Below, one piece after another: positions 34,168 to 42,361 of a stretch of 64,000 nt of DNA. Numbering within the stretch: the stretch's first letter is position 1; each line of letters opens with the position of its first letter. Source of the stretch: a virus; IMG/VR virus record IMGVR_UViG_3300007351_000003, positions 1 to 64,000 of that record; one strand, 5' to 3'. The translations under genes and the position numbers were made by a program. The notes below the pieces were generated by a model, which worked only from the letters and a program-made list of their open reading frames with translations, did no database searches and was not told where the DNA came from.

Positions 34168-34260
34168 CTACATCATCTTTTTACCGCATTCAGGACAACC
34201 CTTCTTACCCTTCATGCCCTTCCCACTGCATGTGCTGCACTTCTTTTTCGGAACTGCCAT
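34168..34260 (-). CDS. 30-residue zinc-ribbon microprotein
   Basis: ATG at 34260 follows AAAGGAGGTGATCATTA, a near-perfect ribosome-binding site. The peptide starts MAVPKKKCSTCSGKGMKGKK and has a second pair GCPECGKK, giving C-x2-C ... C-x2-C, a complete small zinc ribbon. Basic, so nucleic-acid binding is plausible. Confidence 0.7.
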   Translation of the reverse strand: MAVPKKKCSTCSGKGMKGKKGCPECGKKMM

Positions 34261-34298
34261 TAATGATCACCTCCTTTCAACTTGTCGCTTATTAGAAA

Positions 34299-34724
34299 TT
34301 ACGGCACTTCAAAAAATCCAAGTGCCCCCTTGAACTTTTGAAACGGCAGTGGTTTGGTATCACGGAGAAGTAATGCGTAATCTCCCATAAACCAGTTCGA
34401 CAGCGATTCTTTTACGCAGTCGTATATCACCGACTGCCCGACTATGCCGCCCCGCGGCAGTTCATCGAATGTCGGTAGTTTGATGTTGGTAAATTCGGAA
34501 ATGAACCGTTGACAGAAATCATATTCGCTTTTTGTCATGCCGATGGATGCGTGAATTTTGAACGGTCCTCGAAATTGACGCCATCCGGGACAGCCTTCCC
34601 AATCGCGGTTTTCAAGCGGCTTTATTTCCTCGGCAGCAAAGGCCCGTGCTCTTTCTGACGGATCGGTAATATCAGGCCGGACAATCAGCCACGCCCACGG
34701 TTGCCGTATGGATAATGCTTTCAT
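34299..34724 (-). CDS. ASCH-domain protein
   Basis: A 141-residue protein beginning MKALSIRQPWAWLIV, with KPLENRDW, GPFKIHAS, GGIVGQSVIYDCV and KGALGFFEV, the full ASCH (PUA-like) pattern. ASCH domains bind RNA or modified bases, or hydrolyse modified nucleosides. In a phage this may protect or edit nucleic acid; the target is unknown. Confidence 0.85.
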   Translation of the reverse strand: MKALSIRQPWAWLIVRPDITDPSERARAFAAEEIKPLENRDWEGCPGWRQFRGPFKIHASIGMTKSEYDFCQRFISEFTNIKLPTFDELPRGGIVGQSVIYDCVKESLSNWFMGDYALLLRDTKPLPFQKFKGALGFFEVP

Positions 34725-34757
34725 AATTTTTATCTCCCCGTAAATTCCAACTAAGCG

Positions 34758-35069
34758 TTATAACCCATACCATGTACTCATCGACCTTTGAAATTCGATT
34801 TCATCCTGTTCGGTCCATCTCCCTTTCTTTGCTTCATGCTGTCGAATCAGGCGATACACCTGTGGATAATACGGTTCATCTATCGCAACACAGATAAATG
34901 GCTTTCCTTTTTTCAGGAGCTTTCCGGCACGAGTGGTATCAATAAGATGCTCCGCATTAAAAAGACGATCCATCATCTGCTTGTTTTGATCGGCCAAAAT
35001 ACGCTTCAAATCGGACTCGTCCTTCTTTGTCATTTTACCGAATGTCGGTTCTGGTCCACCTCTTGGCAT
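34758..35069 (-). CDS. hypothetical protein
   Basis: A 103-residue protein from the ATG at 35069, with GTGGAGGACTAT upstream (GTG at 35081 is an in-frame alternative). The N-terminal half is basic and helical, the C-terminal half polar (KPFICVAIDEPYYPQVYRLI, GRWTEQDEIEFQ). No family recognised. Confidence 0.7.
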   Translation of the reverse strand: MPRGGPEPTFGKMTKKDESDLKRILADQNKQMMDRLFNAEHLIDTTRAGKLLKKGKPFICVAIDEPYYPQVYRLIRQHEAKKGRWTEQDEIEFQRSMSTWYGL

Positions 35070-35340
35070 ATAGTCCTCCACAAAAAACGGATACGTTGTT
35101 CAACTGTTCGAGACAAAAATCATAAAATGGCCGAAACCGAGCGGCGTTATATGGATTCTCTTTGCCACTTAAAGGGTCGATTTCTCCGATGCTTTCCTGA
35201 ACGTGTACGCCGCGATTACCATCCTTATCCGCATAAGGGATAACTGACCGAATCGTATATATTTCTCCCATCACGGTCGGAGGAGAATGTCTTTGAATAT
35301 TTCGATCATCTATGCAAATTACCTTATCTCCTATTTTCAT
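35035..35340 (-). CDS. small conserved phage protein, beta-barrel-like
   Basis: A 101-residue protein (MKIGDKVICIDDRNIQ..., GEIYTIRSV, then NPYNAARFRPFYDFC) of the small SH3/KOW-like kind common in phages. ATG with GGGAGACGAT upstream. Overlaps neighbours on both sides. Function unknown. Confidence 0.75.
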   Translation of the reverse strand: MKIGDKVICIDDRNIQRHSPPTVMGEIYTIRSVIPYADKDGNRGVHVQESIGEIDPLSGKENPYNAARFRPFYDFCLEQLNNVSVFCGGLYAKRWTRTDIR

Positions 35341-35509
35341 ATCGTCTCCCGAAAAGAAGGCCCAACCAGTCAGTCCTGCCGTCCAAAAGGACGGCAGCTG
35401 ACTTCCCCGTTCCTGCCGTCGCTACGTAGAGGTGAAGTTGCGAAATTGCAATCGTTCCAACGCGGGCCATAAACTCTTTAGGCAAATCGCTTGCCTTATA
35501 CGCCCTCAC
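35324..35509 (-). CDS. small protein overlapping a dispersed hairpin repeat
   Basis: A 61-residue frame starting at GTG, in a GTGA overlap with the upstream gene. Its second half is encoded by the hairpin repeat at 35364-35404 that recurs at 52084-52125, so the C-terminus may have been created by insertion of the repeat. N-terminus VRAYKASDLPKEFMARVG is protein-like. Confidence 0.5.
   Translation of the reverse strand: MRAYKASDLPKEFMARVGTIAISQLHLYVATAGTGKSAAVLLDGRTDWLGLLFGRRYENRR
35364..35404. repeat. dispersed hairpin repeat, copy 1
   Basis: The 41-bp unit has arms CTGCCGTCC and GGACGGCAG around AAAA, extended by AGTCAG and CTGACT. A nearly identical copy with one extra A lies at 52084-52125. 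It overlaps the 3' half of a small reading frame. It could be a terminator-like or mobile miniature element. Confidence 0.75.
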
Positions 35510-35958
35510 TGGTATTCGAGAATAATTAGATTCCGTTTTTTAGTTCGTCCGACCTCGCGCCATCCACATTTTTTGAAACAACAACCCGGATTCGTGGATC
35601 GTATCTTTTTCTGATTAATGAACGTGTATAGCCGCTCTCCGGGCCATCGGCTCCCAGCTCGTGACATTGCCTCCCGGATCAGGCCGGACGATAGGCGCGG
35701 CCCCTCGTTTCGGAAGACGGCACAGTTGATTCCCTTGTTGCCTGATGCGTCGACGAATTTTCGCCAAATGAATATTGCATCGGCCTCCGGTGTGATGAGT
35801 GCCATATACTGCCCCGGTCCTGCCGTCTTTTTCGGCTGTCTGCCGTCCCGATATTGGTACGCCGAATAGTGCCGATTGTAGAGCGTCCGAAGGCGCGGAT
35901 CACCGTCCCTGATTTCTATCCATGAATCCACGCTTATCGGCATTTCAGTTTGAAGCAT
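35506..35958 (-). CDS. conserved phage protein, GNAT-like
   Basis: A 150-residue protein from the ATG at 35958 (GCGAGGTTCT upstream); an extended frame starts at 35994. The markers RHYSAYQYRDGR, GINCAVFRNEGPRLSSGLI and CCFKKCGWREVGRT match a family of small phage proteins with an N-acetyltransferase-like fold. Substrate unknown. Confidence 0.7.
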   Translation of the reverse strand: MLQTEMPISVDSWIEIRDGDPRLRTLYNRHYSAYQYRDGRQPKKTAGPGQYMALITPEADAIFIWRKFVDASGNKGINCAVFRNEGPRLSSGLIREAMSRAGSRWPGERLYTFINQKKIRSTNPGCCFKKCGWREVGRTKKRNLIILEYQ

Positions 35959-36042
35959 AGAACCTCGCCCAACCATCGTATCGACGGGTCGCAAGAACCA
36001 CGCCCGTCATCCGGGTGTTCTCTGCCCGCAAGGTGCATGCGG

Positions 36043-36288
36043 CTAATAGCTACAAAATATAATCATGCCGTGATCGAAATCTGCTTTTAGCGCATCGAGC
36101 AAGCTACACTTACGACACGCGCCGCATGGTTCGGGATAAAAGCGATTCGAGCGGGCAGAGAACGGGGGCGAGTTGAGAACCTGTCCCCTCGGCTCAGGAT
36201 TATGAGCTGGACATGTTTCTGGTTCAAGGCCGTCTATGCATCCAGAAAATAATAGTTTCCCGCAGTTTATATTATGGCATTCGCTCAT
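36043..36288 (-). CDS. Cys-rich small protein
   Basis: An 81-residue protein from the ATG at 36288 (CGGGAGT upstream). Nine cysteines, including SECHNINCGKLLFSGC and a second group PCGACRKCS, suggest two zinc sites. The tail contains DFDHGMIIFCSY. Function unknown. Confidence 0.6.
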   Translation of the reverse strand: MSECHNINCGKLLFSGCIDGLEPETCPAHNPEPRGQVLNSPPFSARSNRFYPEPCGACRKCSLLDALKADFDHGMIIFCSY

Positions 36289-36349
36289 ACTCCCGATCCT
36301 CTTCGCCCCGATCCACCGCAACTTTTACATTTCACCCAAACACTCATGG

Positions 36350-36652
36350 TTATTCCTCCTTATTCTCAGCGGCAAACTGTTCTTTCGTTTTTCCAAAGTG
36401 CTTTTCTGCGCACGGAAGGCAAAACCAGAAGGAGCAATACAAGCACTTGTACGCATTCGCCATTGAAACTTTACGACCGCATTGTTGGTGATCTTTACCG
36501 CTCAACCTTGCGGGGTGCGTTCCCTGGCAGGTCACATAGTCAGTAAATTCCGTGTCCATTCCGGTCCCGGTGATGGACTTGGTGCGCAGCTTCTCGACCT
36601 CGATGCACTGAACTTGATAGCGTTTTAGTACGGTCTGCTGTGATATTGGCAA
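36350..36652 (-). CDS. Cys-rich zinc protein
   Basis: About 100 residues from a TTG at 36652 with GGGAGGCAAC upstream. The C-terminal half has KCLYCSFWFCLPCAEKHFG, a likely zinc site, and HPARLSGKDHQQCG before it. Overlap with the upstream 58-residue gene argues against a longer form. Function unknown. Confidence 0.6.
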   Translation of the reverse strand: MPISQQTVLKRYQVQCIEVEKLRTKSITGTGMDTEFTDYVTCQGTHPARLSGKDHQQCGRKVSMANAYKCLYCSFWFCLPCAEKHFGKTKEQFAAENKEE

Positions 36653-36711
36653 GTTGCCTCCCTGACTAACCAGTCGTTCGTGTGGGATGCTTCGCACCCC
36701 ACAACTCAGCG

Positions 36712-36888
36712 TTATCGTCCTACTATCTCGCCCAAATTGGTCATTTCTTCGATTGACCATGCCGATTTTATAGTCGGCTGCATTGATGATTTCTTTGTGT
36801 ATGAGGACCATTTTTTGACGGCCTCACTTGCATTCCGAGCAATAATTATGCCTGTTGTCCAAGAGCTTCTTATCTGCCATGCAAACAT
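36712..36888 (-). CDS. small hypothetical protein
   Basis: A 58-residue protein from the ATG at 36888 with GGGAAAGGAGAAAATC upstream, a strong site. Text MFAWQIRSSWTTGIIIARNA is followed by a basic Lys/Ser stretch. Function unknown. Confidence 0.7.
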   Translation of the reverse strand: MFAWQIRSSWTTGIIIARNASEAVKKWSSYTKKSSMQPTIKSAWSIEEMTNLGEIVGR

Positions 36889-36927
36889 GATTTTCTCCTT
36901 TCCCGGGCGCGAATCAGAGCGCACGGA

Positions 36928-37395
36928 CTACCCTGTTGCCGCCGGCAATAGGTTTTTTGAATTAACAAAATCTATAACGCGCTGCCCAGATCCCAAAAGA
37001 ATATGCGGCATAAACACAGCATCAAAACTCATTGCGCCCATCTCGGCCGCTGTTATCTGCGCTTTGAGCATATCCCTGAGCATGGAACATACCGCGATTT
37101 TACCCTGTTCAAGGGCCATGGCATCATAATCTGCTTTTTTCATGCGTCGATGGCCGTTAAAAGGGTGTCTTTGCAGGTACATGGCCGCATACCCACGCCA
37201 GGACATGACGATAGAAACCGGCCGATCCCGGTGACGGAACTGTAGAATGGTTTCACCCTTGACGGTATCCTGCATGGTCCCGAACTGGGAGCAGCCAAAA
37301 TCGGAAAGAATTTTTTCAAGGTCTGCAATTGCCTCTTTCCCACTTCTGGCGTGCTCATACGGCAAACTTTTAACCTTCTTTTTACGCTGTATCAT
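36928..37395 (-). CDS. hypothetical protein in the replication-side operon
   Basis: A 155-residue protein (ATG with AAGAAAGGAGAATC upstream). Mixed alpha/beta with a basic N-terminus; SIVMSWRGYAAMYLQRHPF and QVITAAEMGAM-like text are not from a named family. Located between DnaB-side genes and small accessory genes, so a host-takeover or regulatory role is possible. Confidence 0.7.
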   Translation of the reverse strand: MIQRKKKVKSLPYEHARSGKEAIADLEKILSDFGCSQFGTMQDTVKGETILQFRHRDRPVSIVMSWRGYAAMYLQRHPFNGHRRMKKADYDAMALEQGKIAVCSMLRDMLKAQITAAEMGAMSFDAVFMPHILLGSGQRVIDFVNSKNLLPAATG

Positions 37396-37407
37396 GATTC
37401 TCCTTTC

Positions 37408-37605
37408 TTAAATTCCAGATCCCGCATCAGTCCTTGCCGTGTCTACTACAGTTTTTCTATCTACTGCCCGGATTATTCTCAATAACGGCTTCCGTAGTGG
37501 ATTTTCGTGAATATGGGAAAGTCCGACACACAAACTCTCCCGCTTCTCCTTGGGGAGTTTAATGCGACTGATGAGTAAATAAACATGATGGCCGAAGATC
37601 TTCAC
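37408..37605 (-). CDS. small hypothetical protein
   Basis: A 65-residue protein from a GTG at 37605 with AAAGGAGATTCCACCC upstream. Hydrophobic N-terminal segment (FGHHVYLLISRI) and basic body. Overlaps the 74-residue gene upstream by four bases. Confidence 0.6.
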   Translation of the reverse strand: MKIFGHHVYLLISRIKLPKEKRESLCVGLSHIHENPLRKPLLRIIRAVDRKTVVDTARTDAGSGI

Positions 37606-37826
37606 GGGTGGAATCTCCTTTCCCTCCTGAGCACACCATCAATCCCGGCCTCCGGGTATTTCCGGTGCAACTCCTCGTACCCTTCCCTCTCCCGGCAAAG
37701 CTTCTCCTGGTCGCTGTGTGTTGAACAGTACCGCAACACATGGGAGGTAAAGTCCCTAGCCTTCTGTATGTCACGGGGTACAGCCGGTTGATTGTATCCG
37801 AGGTCTTCGTGAGGTGATGTAGACAT
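37602..37826 (-). CDS. small hypothetical protein
   Basis: A 74-residue, charged, Cys-containing protein (MSTSPHEDLGYNQPAV..., YCSTHSDQEKLC). It starts two bases after the DnaB stop and is coupled to the next gene. Function unknown. Confidence 0.65.
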   Translation of the reverse strand: MSTSPHEDLGYNQPAVPRDIQKARDFTSHVLRYCSTHSDQEKLCREREGYEELHRKYPEAGIDGVLRRERRFHP

Positions 37827-37827
37827 A

Positions 37828-39216
37828 TCAATGCCCTCCGTATTTTTTTTCTGCGTTTTCGAACCGTGTGAACCTGTTCAGGAAAGTGAGATCCACCTTC
37901 CCAATGGGCCCGTTTCTCTGCTTCCCAATGATAACTTCTGCCCGGCCGCGCCTTTCACAAAGGCATTCACCGTCAATAGGACATTCACACTTGTTGTATA
38001 CTTCGGCCCGGTAAATAAACAGGATCACGTCTGCGTCTTGCTCTATGGCTCCGGATTCTCTCAGGTCGGCAAGCATGGGCCGCTTTTCCTTCCCCGGCCT
38101 GTTTTCCACTGCTCGGTTCAACTGGGAGAGCGCTATCACCGGTGTTTTCAGTTCCTTTGCCAGCGCCTTGAGTGATCGTGATATGTTTGATATTTCCTGT
38201 TCTCGGCTGCCCTCATTCCCCTTCCCGCGCATCAGCTGCAGGTAATCCACAATAACCAAGTCCAGCCCCTGATCCGCTTTTAATCTCCTTGCTTTTGCGC
38301 GCAGTTCGAGGGAGGAAATAGCTGCCGTATCATCGATATAAATTTCCGCATCCGACATTGTGCCGGCTGCATGGGAAAGGGGAGACCAGTCGCGTTCTGC
38401 CAATTGCCCGGTCCGGATTCGGTGCGCGTCCACCCTTGCCTGTGACCCCAGCATGCGAAGCACCAACTGCTCTTTCGACATTTCCAAACTGAACACTGCT
38501 ACCTTCTGCCTTTTCTCGATTGCTGCATATTCAGCAATATTGAGAGCGAATGCGGTCTTTCCCATGGACGGTCGGCCAGCAATAATAATCAAATCGCTCG
38601 GCTGGAGGCCAGACAGCATGTCATCAAGATCCACAAACCCGGTTGCCACCCCAGTGATCTTCTCTTTTCTTTCATACAACCTCTCAATCATCCCAAAGCT
38701 ATCCCCCACGATCTGGCGCATGGGGGAAAATGAATCCTGAGTCTTCTTTTGGGCTATTGTGAATATCTTCTCTTCTGCTTGATCCAGAAGTTCGTCAATA
38801 CTCATTGTGCGGGCATCGTCGTAACTCTGGGTGATGATGTCGGTAGCGGAGTGGATCAGTTGGCGCAGGACCGATTTTTCGCGTACAATCCGGGCGTGGT
38901 TTTTAATGTTCGCGGCAGTTGGGACCAAACTGACTAGAAACGCAAGATATGAGGCTCCGTCCACCTGTTCAAGGCCCACCTTGCCGCGGATCGCATCCGG
39001 GAGTGTAACCAGGTCAATTACTTCCCCACCCTCATACATTTCCGCCATGACACTATAGATTCTACGATGGGAGTCTTTATAAAAATCATCGGCGGTCAGA
39101 AGGTCGACAACATTTTCTATTGCGGAATTTTCAATGAGTATGGCGCCCAGCACCATCTGTTCGGCTTCAAGGTTTTGCGGCGGCAGTTTCTGAAGGCTGA
39201 TTTCACTTTGCGACAT
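37828..39216 (-). CDS. dnaB: replicative DNA helicase (DnaB family)
   Basis: A 462-residue hexameric 5'-3' helicase. N-terminal DnaB_N domain (QNLEAEQMVLGAILIENSAI), then RecA-like core: Walker A RPSMGKTAFAL, motif II VIVDYLQLMRG, ALSQLNRAVENRP and the arginine-finger region near RESGAIEQDADVI, ending in KQRNGPIGKVDLTF. It works with the initiator gene immediately upstream; their frames overlap by 14 bases. Confidence 0.95.
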   Translation of the reverse strand: MSQSEISLQKLPPQNLEAEQMVLGAILIENSAIENVVDLLTADDFYKDSHRRIYSVMAEMYEGGEVIDLVTLPDAIRGKVGLEQVDGASYLAFLVSLVPTAANIKNHARIVREKSVLRQLIHSATDIITQSYDDARTMSIDELLDQAEEKIFTIAQKKTQDSFSPMRQIVGDSFGMIERLYERKEKITGVATGFVDLDDMLSGLQPSDLIIIAGRPSMGKTAFALNIAEYAAIEKRQKVAVFSLEMSKEQLVLRMLGSQARVDAHRIRTGQLAERDWSPLSHAAGTMSDAEIYIDDTAAISSLELRAKARRLKADQGLDLVIVDYLQLMRGKGNEGSREQEISNISRSLKALAKELKTPVIALSQLNRAVENRPGKEKRPMLADLRESGAIEQDADVILFIYRAEVYNKCECPIDGECLCERRGRAEVIIGKQRNGPIGKVDLTFLNRFTRFENAEKKYGGH

Positions 39217-40348
39217 TGAATATCTCCATTTCTTTTGCTTTATATAATCGCTGTAGTTCCGTCCACTTCATGCCGAATTTTTTAAATTCTGTGTTTGCCT
39301 CATCCGACATAACTGGTTGGCTGGTGTAGTTTACATTGTCCAATTCTTTGGCGAGTTCTTCTTGTGCGGCATTATATGTATTGCCCTCGGGCTTTTTGGG
39401 CTCCTGCCATTCCACCCAATCCTGCCAGTTATTGAACCAAGTGGATCCGTTTTTTGGTTTCTTCCATGCATTTTCCTTCATGGCAAGGTGCGTGATGTAG
39501 TTGTCAAGTGCCTTATCAATCTTGGCCAATTCATCCAGGGTGTTTACTGTAGCCTTAAAATGGCGTAATGCCTCTTTTTTACCATCCTTGTTGGGGTACC
39601 GGTTCCATCGGACCATAAATTCATTTTCATGATTAATCGACTTTTCTTTTGTAGTTTCTTTTGTAGAGTTTTCTTTTGTATGTCCTGTTTTCGGTAATGA
39701 CTCTTTACCTTTTTCGGTAACACTCATTTCCTTTTTCGGTAAGGCCGTGCTTTTTCTTTTTTCGGTAATCATACTTCGCAAAAAAGTTGACATGGCTGTC
39801 CTATTAGTGTGTGACTTCCCGTGACAACTTTTACATAATGTGATTAAATTATCATCCGTGTTATTTGTCTGATTAAAATCAATATGATGGACAGGTAAAA
39901 ATTCTTTCGTAATATGCCCTTCATATCCACAAACCATACACGCGTTACCATCGGTCACCCTTATCTTGTTTTTTATTTCTGTTATACTTACACGTCCTTT
40001 TAATATTTCCTTTTTCGGTAATGGTTTCCATGTATGAAAATCTTTATTGAAACAGTATGTTGAACACCATCCGTTTCCTTTTTCGGTAACGTTGTTTCCT
40101 TTTTTGGTAATAAGATTCATCGAAGTCAATTTATTGATGGCTTGGCACACCCGTGTCTTTGACATGCCCGTACCATCTACAAATTGAGAAAGGGAAATAT
40201 CATCTTCCTTTTTGTGCCATCCATATGTTTTCCTGAAAATGAAATCGAGAACTTGACGCGCTTCTCCAGGTATTCTTGTTTTGGCGAGCGCATCCATTAT
40301 TTCATTTGCAATATCTGTATGGCCGTTTTCTGCTTGTGGATTTGCCAA
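39203..40348 (-). CDS. replication initiator (lambda O-like) with embedded HNH domain
   Basis: A 381-residue protein from a TTG start (GAGAGGTAGAAATT upstream). Residues 7-80 match the phage replication O N-terminal domain (NGHTDIANEIMDALAKTRIP, winged helix with SKTRVCQAINKL). Residues about 137-180 are an HNH nuclease (CMVCGYEGH, VHHIDFNQ, CKSCHGK). Residues about 240-325 carry the helical C-terminal part (FMVRWNRYPNKDGKKEALRH). The nuclease sits in the linker, which also contains seven DNA repeats used in two reading frames. Followed by DnaB. Confidence 0.85.
   Translation of the reverse strand: MANPQAENGHTDIANEIMDALAKTRIPGEARQVLDFIFRKTYGWHKKEDDISLSQFVDGTGMSKTRVCQAINKLTSMNLITKKGNNVTEKGNGWCSTYCFNKDFHTWKPLPKKEILKGRVSITEIKNKIRVTDGNACMVCGYEGHITKEFLPVHHIDFNQTNNTDDNLITLCKSCHGKSHTNRTAMSTFLRSMITEKRKSTALPKKEMSVTEKGKESLPKTGHTKENSTKETTKEKSINHENEFMVRWNRYPNKDGKKEALRHFKATVNTLDELAKIDKALDNYITHLAMKENAWKKPKNGSTWFNNWQDWVEWQEPKKPEGNTYNAAQEELAKELDNVNYTSQPVMSDEANTEFKKFGMKWTELQRLYKAKEMEIFNVAK
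39685..40110. repeat. seven iterons inside the initiator gene (candidate replication origin)
   Basis: Plus-strand copies of CCTTTTTCGGTAA or close variants start at 39685, 39708, 39730, 39756, 40009, 40077 and 40098. Adjacent spacing is 21-26 bases, about two helical turns. On the minus strand the repeat encodes LPKK/LPKT in one frame and VTEKG/ITEKR/ITKKG in another, so the conserved feature is the DNA, not the peptide. Lambda-like phages place origin iterons inside the O gene. Confidence 0.8.
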
Positions 40349-40391
40349 AAATTTCTACCTCTCCAAGCCCCTCATCAGGCAGTGCATTACA

Positions 40392-41147
40392 CTACGACAG
40401 GTTCACCCCTGCCGCCTCGAGCAGGTCTTTTTTGAACATGTGCTTCTTCCCCAAATGCTCCATGAGGTTCTTGGCGTCCTGGTAGAACTTTCCCCAGTCG
40501 ATTTCTTCCGCCCGAGGATCGTGGTTCCACTTGCCGATTTTGAATTCATCGACATACGGCGCCGCGAAGTACATGGCCCTCAGTGATTCCTTGGGACTAA
40601 TTACGGGCTCTATAGAGGCCCACGTCGATATACCGGCGTCCTTTGCCCGGGAAAGCATCTGTAATCGGTCGTCAGGTAATGCGGCTTTTGGTTCCCATTT
40701 TCTGGATAGGTCGTTATCCATGAAAGTCAGGGTGGCGCCGATTTTGTTCCGGGGATCCTTCACCAGGAGGTCGAAGTCCTTTACCGCCCGGGTGCCGCCC
40801 TTGGTTAGAATGTTCACGGCGTTGCCGGAATCGGTTATGATCTTGAGTATGGACCGGGTGAGGCCATGGACATCGTGGTTGGCCGGGTAGACGTCGCATA
40901 GAAAGCAGAGAAATATCGGGTCCGGTATTTTCTCCGCGCAGTCTTTTGACATCCGAGCGAAAAGGTCAGGGACGGCCGTTACTGAAGCATGAAATTTTAC
41001 TTTTCCTTCTGGGCCCTTCATCCACTTGGCTGCCGGCGCATAGCAGTAACGGCATCCGTGATCGCATCCCGAGAAGATGTTCGCAGCATAGCCTTTATCC
41101 TGGTATTCTCCTGCCCTTCCTGATGGCGTGTAAAGTATCGGTCTCAA
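40392..41147 (-). CDS. radical SAM protein, spore-photoproduct-lyase-like
   Basis: A 251-residue protein from TTG (AAGGAGCCACACC upstream). Cluster motif GCDHGCRYCYAP (C-x3-C-x2-C) binds the 4Fe-4S cluster; later text such as LFLC-type CDVYPANHD, NILTKGGTRAVKDFDL and IGATLTFMD matches the SPL-like radical SAM group often found in phages. It may repair or modify DNA bases, or act on another target; the substrate is not visible. Adjacent to DNA methyltransferase genes. Confidence 0.8.
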   Translation of the reverse strand: MRPILYTPSGRAGEYQDKGYAANIFSGCDHGCRYCYAPAAKWMKGPEGKVKFHASVTAVPDLFARMSKDCAEKIPDPIFLCFLCDVYPANHDVHGLTRSILKIITDSGNAVNILTKGGTRAVKDFDLLVKDPRNKIGATLTFMDNDLSRKWEPKAALPDDRLQMLSRAKDAGISTWASIEPVISPKESLRAMYFAAPYVDEFKIGKWNHDPRAEEIDWGKFYQDAKNLMEHLGKKHMFKKDLLEAAGVNLS

Positions 41148-41162
41148 GGTGTGGCTCCTTCC

Positions 41163-42341
41163 CTATAAAAGCAATCCTACTTGTGCTGTTCTCTCTTTCT
41201 GTAGGGGCTCATACGCCCGCTGGATCTCGCAGCCGATCCATTGCCGCCCCAGCTGCTCGGCAACTTGGCCGGCGGTCCCGCTTCCGAAAAACGGATCAAG
41301 AACAATGTCGCCCGCCCGGGACCCTGCGAGGATGCAAGGTTCGATTAATTTTTCTGGGAACGTCGCAAAGTGTGATCCGCTATACGGTTGCGTCGCCACT
41401 TTCCAAACGGATCTTTTATTTCTCATCTCAACTACGTCTCGGACTGCGTTAGAAAAACTTGCATTCTGTTTACTTCCCTTGGCATTCATTGCGGCTTTCG
41501 GGTTGACACCCGCTTTTACCATGTGATCTAAAGAACGCGCTATCGTCTGGCCTCCGGGCCCTCCGTCGGCATATTTGTGGCTGTCGCTTCGGCCCCGAGC
41601 ATACCGGGCGTGCGTGTCAAGGGAGGCTGGTTCCATAATCGCCGCCGCATCGTAGTAGTAGCGTTCCGTCTTGGAAAGAAGAAAAATATATTCATGCGAC
41701 TTCGTTGGGCGATCCTTTACGGACTCTGGCATACACTGCGCCTTCTCCCATACAATGTCACACCTGAGATACCAGCCGTCAGCACGCAGGGCAAAGGCCA
41801 CCATCCACGGAATGCCGACGAGGTCTTTCTGTTTCAGCCCAGGCGGTACGGTATGCCCGAGCGTGTTCCCGACGTCCTTATACTTGTTGTCCGGCACTTG
41901 GTATGATCTCGCGGCCGCGTATGTATCCCCAAGATTCAACCACAGCGTTCCGTCATCGGCCAAAAGATCCCGCACAAATCTGAAAATCTCAACTGAGTGC
42001 TCAACGTAAAGTTGCGGAGTAGGCTCAAGCCCGAAGCAGCCGAGCCATGCACCGCATTTCTGGCACCACGTATGACTTGAATCAAAGCGTGACCCGAGCG
42101 TATGGTTCGGATCGCTGGCCGTAGTGCTTCCAGCGTTTCCCTTTGTGGAGTTTTTGAAACCCGTTTCCTGCGGACCCCATTCGTGGTCACACTCAGTATC
42201 TCCACCCCACACTGTCGGGTTATTCCCATAATCCCGCAGCCCCCAATATGGCGGACTCGTGACGCAGGTTTGTACCTTCACGCCGTCCACTATCAGGCGC
42301 TTCATTGTTTCCCTGCAATCTCCGAAAAAGCACTTATTCAC
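41163..42341 (-). CDS. DNA methyltransferase (N4-cytosine or N6-adenine)
   Basis: A 392-residue protein from a GTG start. Catalytic motif IV is TSPPYWGLRDYG (SPPY type), motif I is VLDPFFGSGTAGQVAEQLG, ending WIGCEI. Amino-methyltransferases of this beta group methylate N4-cytosine or N6-adenine. Residues about 65-100 include CDHEWG...CQKCGAW, an inserted zinc-like segment. Probably guards phage DNA from restriction. Confidence 0.9.
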   Translation of the reverse strand: MNKCFFGDCRETMKRLIVDGVKVQTCVTSPPYWGLRDYGNNPTVWGGDTECDHEWGPQETGFKNSTKGNAGSTTASDPNHTLGSRFDSSHTWCQKCGAWLGCFGLEPTPQLYVEHSVEIFRFVRDLLADDGTLWLNLGDTYAAARSYQVPDNKYKDVGNTLGHTVPPGLKQKDLVGIPWMVAFALRADGWYLRCDIVWEKAQCMPESVKDRPTKSHEYIFLLSKTERYYYDAAAIMEPASLDTHARYARGRSDSHKYADGGPGGQTIARSLDHMVKAGVNPKAAMNAKGSKQNASFSNAVRDVVEMRNKRSVWKVATQPYSGSHFATFPEKLIEPCILAGSRAGDIVLDPFFGSGTAGQVAEQLGRQWIGCEIQRAYEPLQKERTAQVGLLL

Positions 42342-42361
42342 CCTTCAAACTCCTTCAGCCA

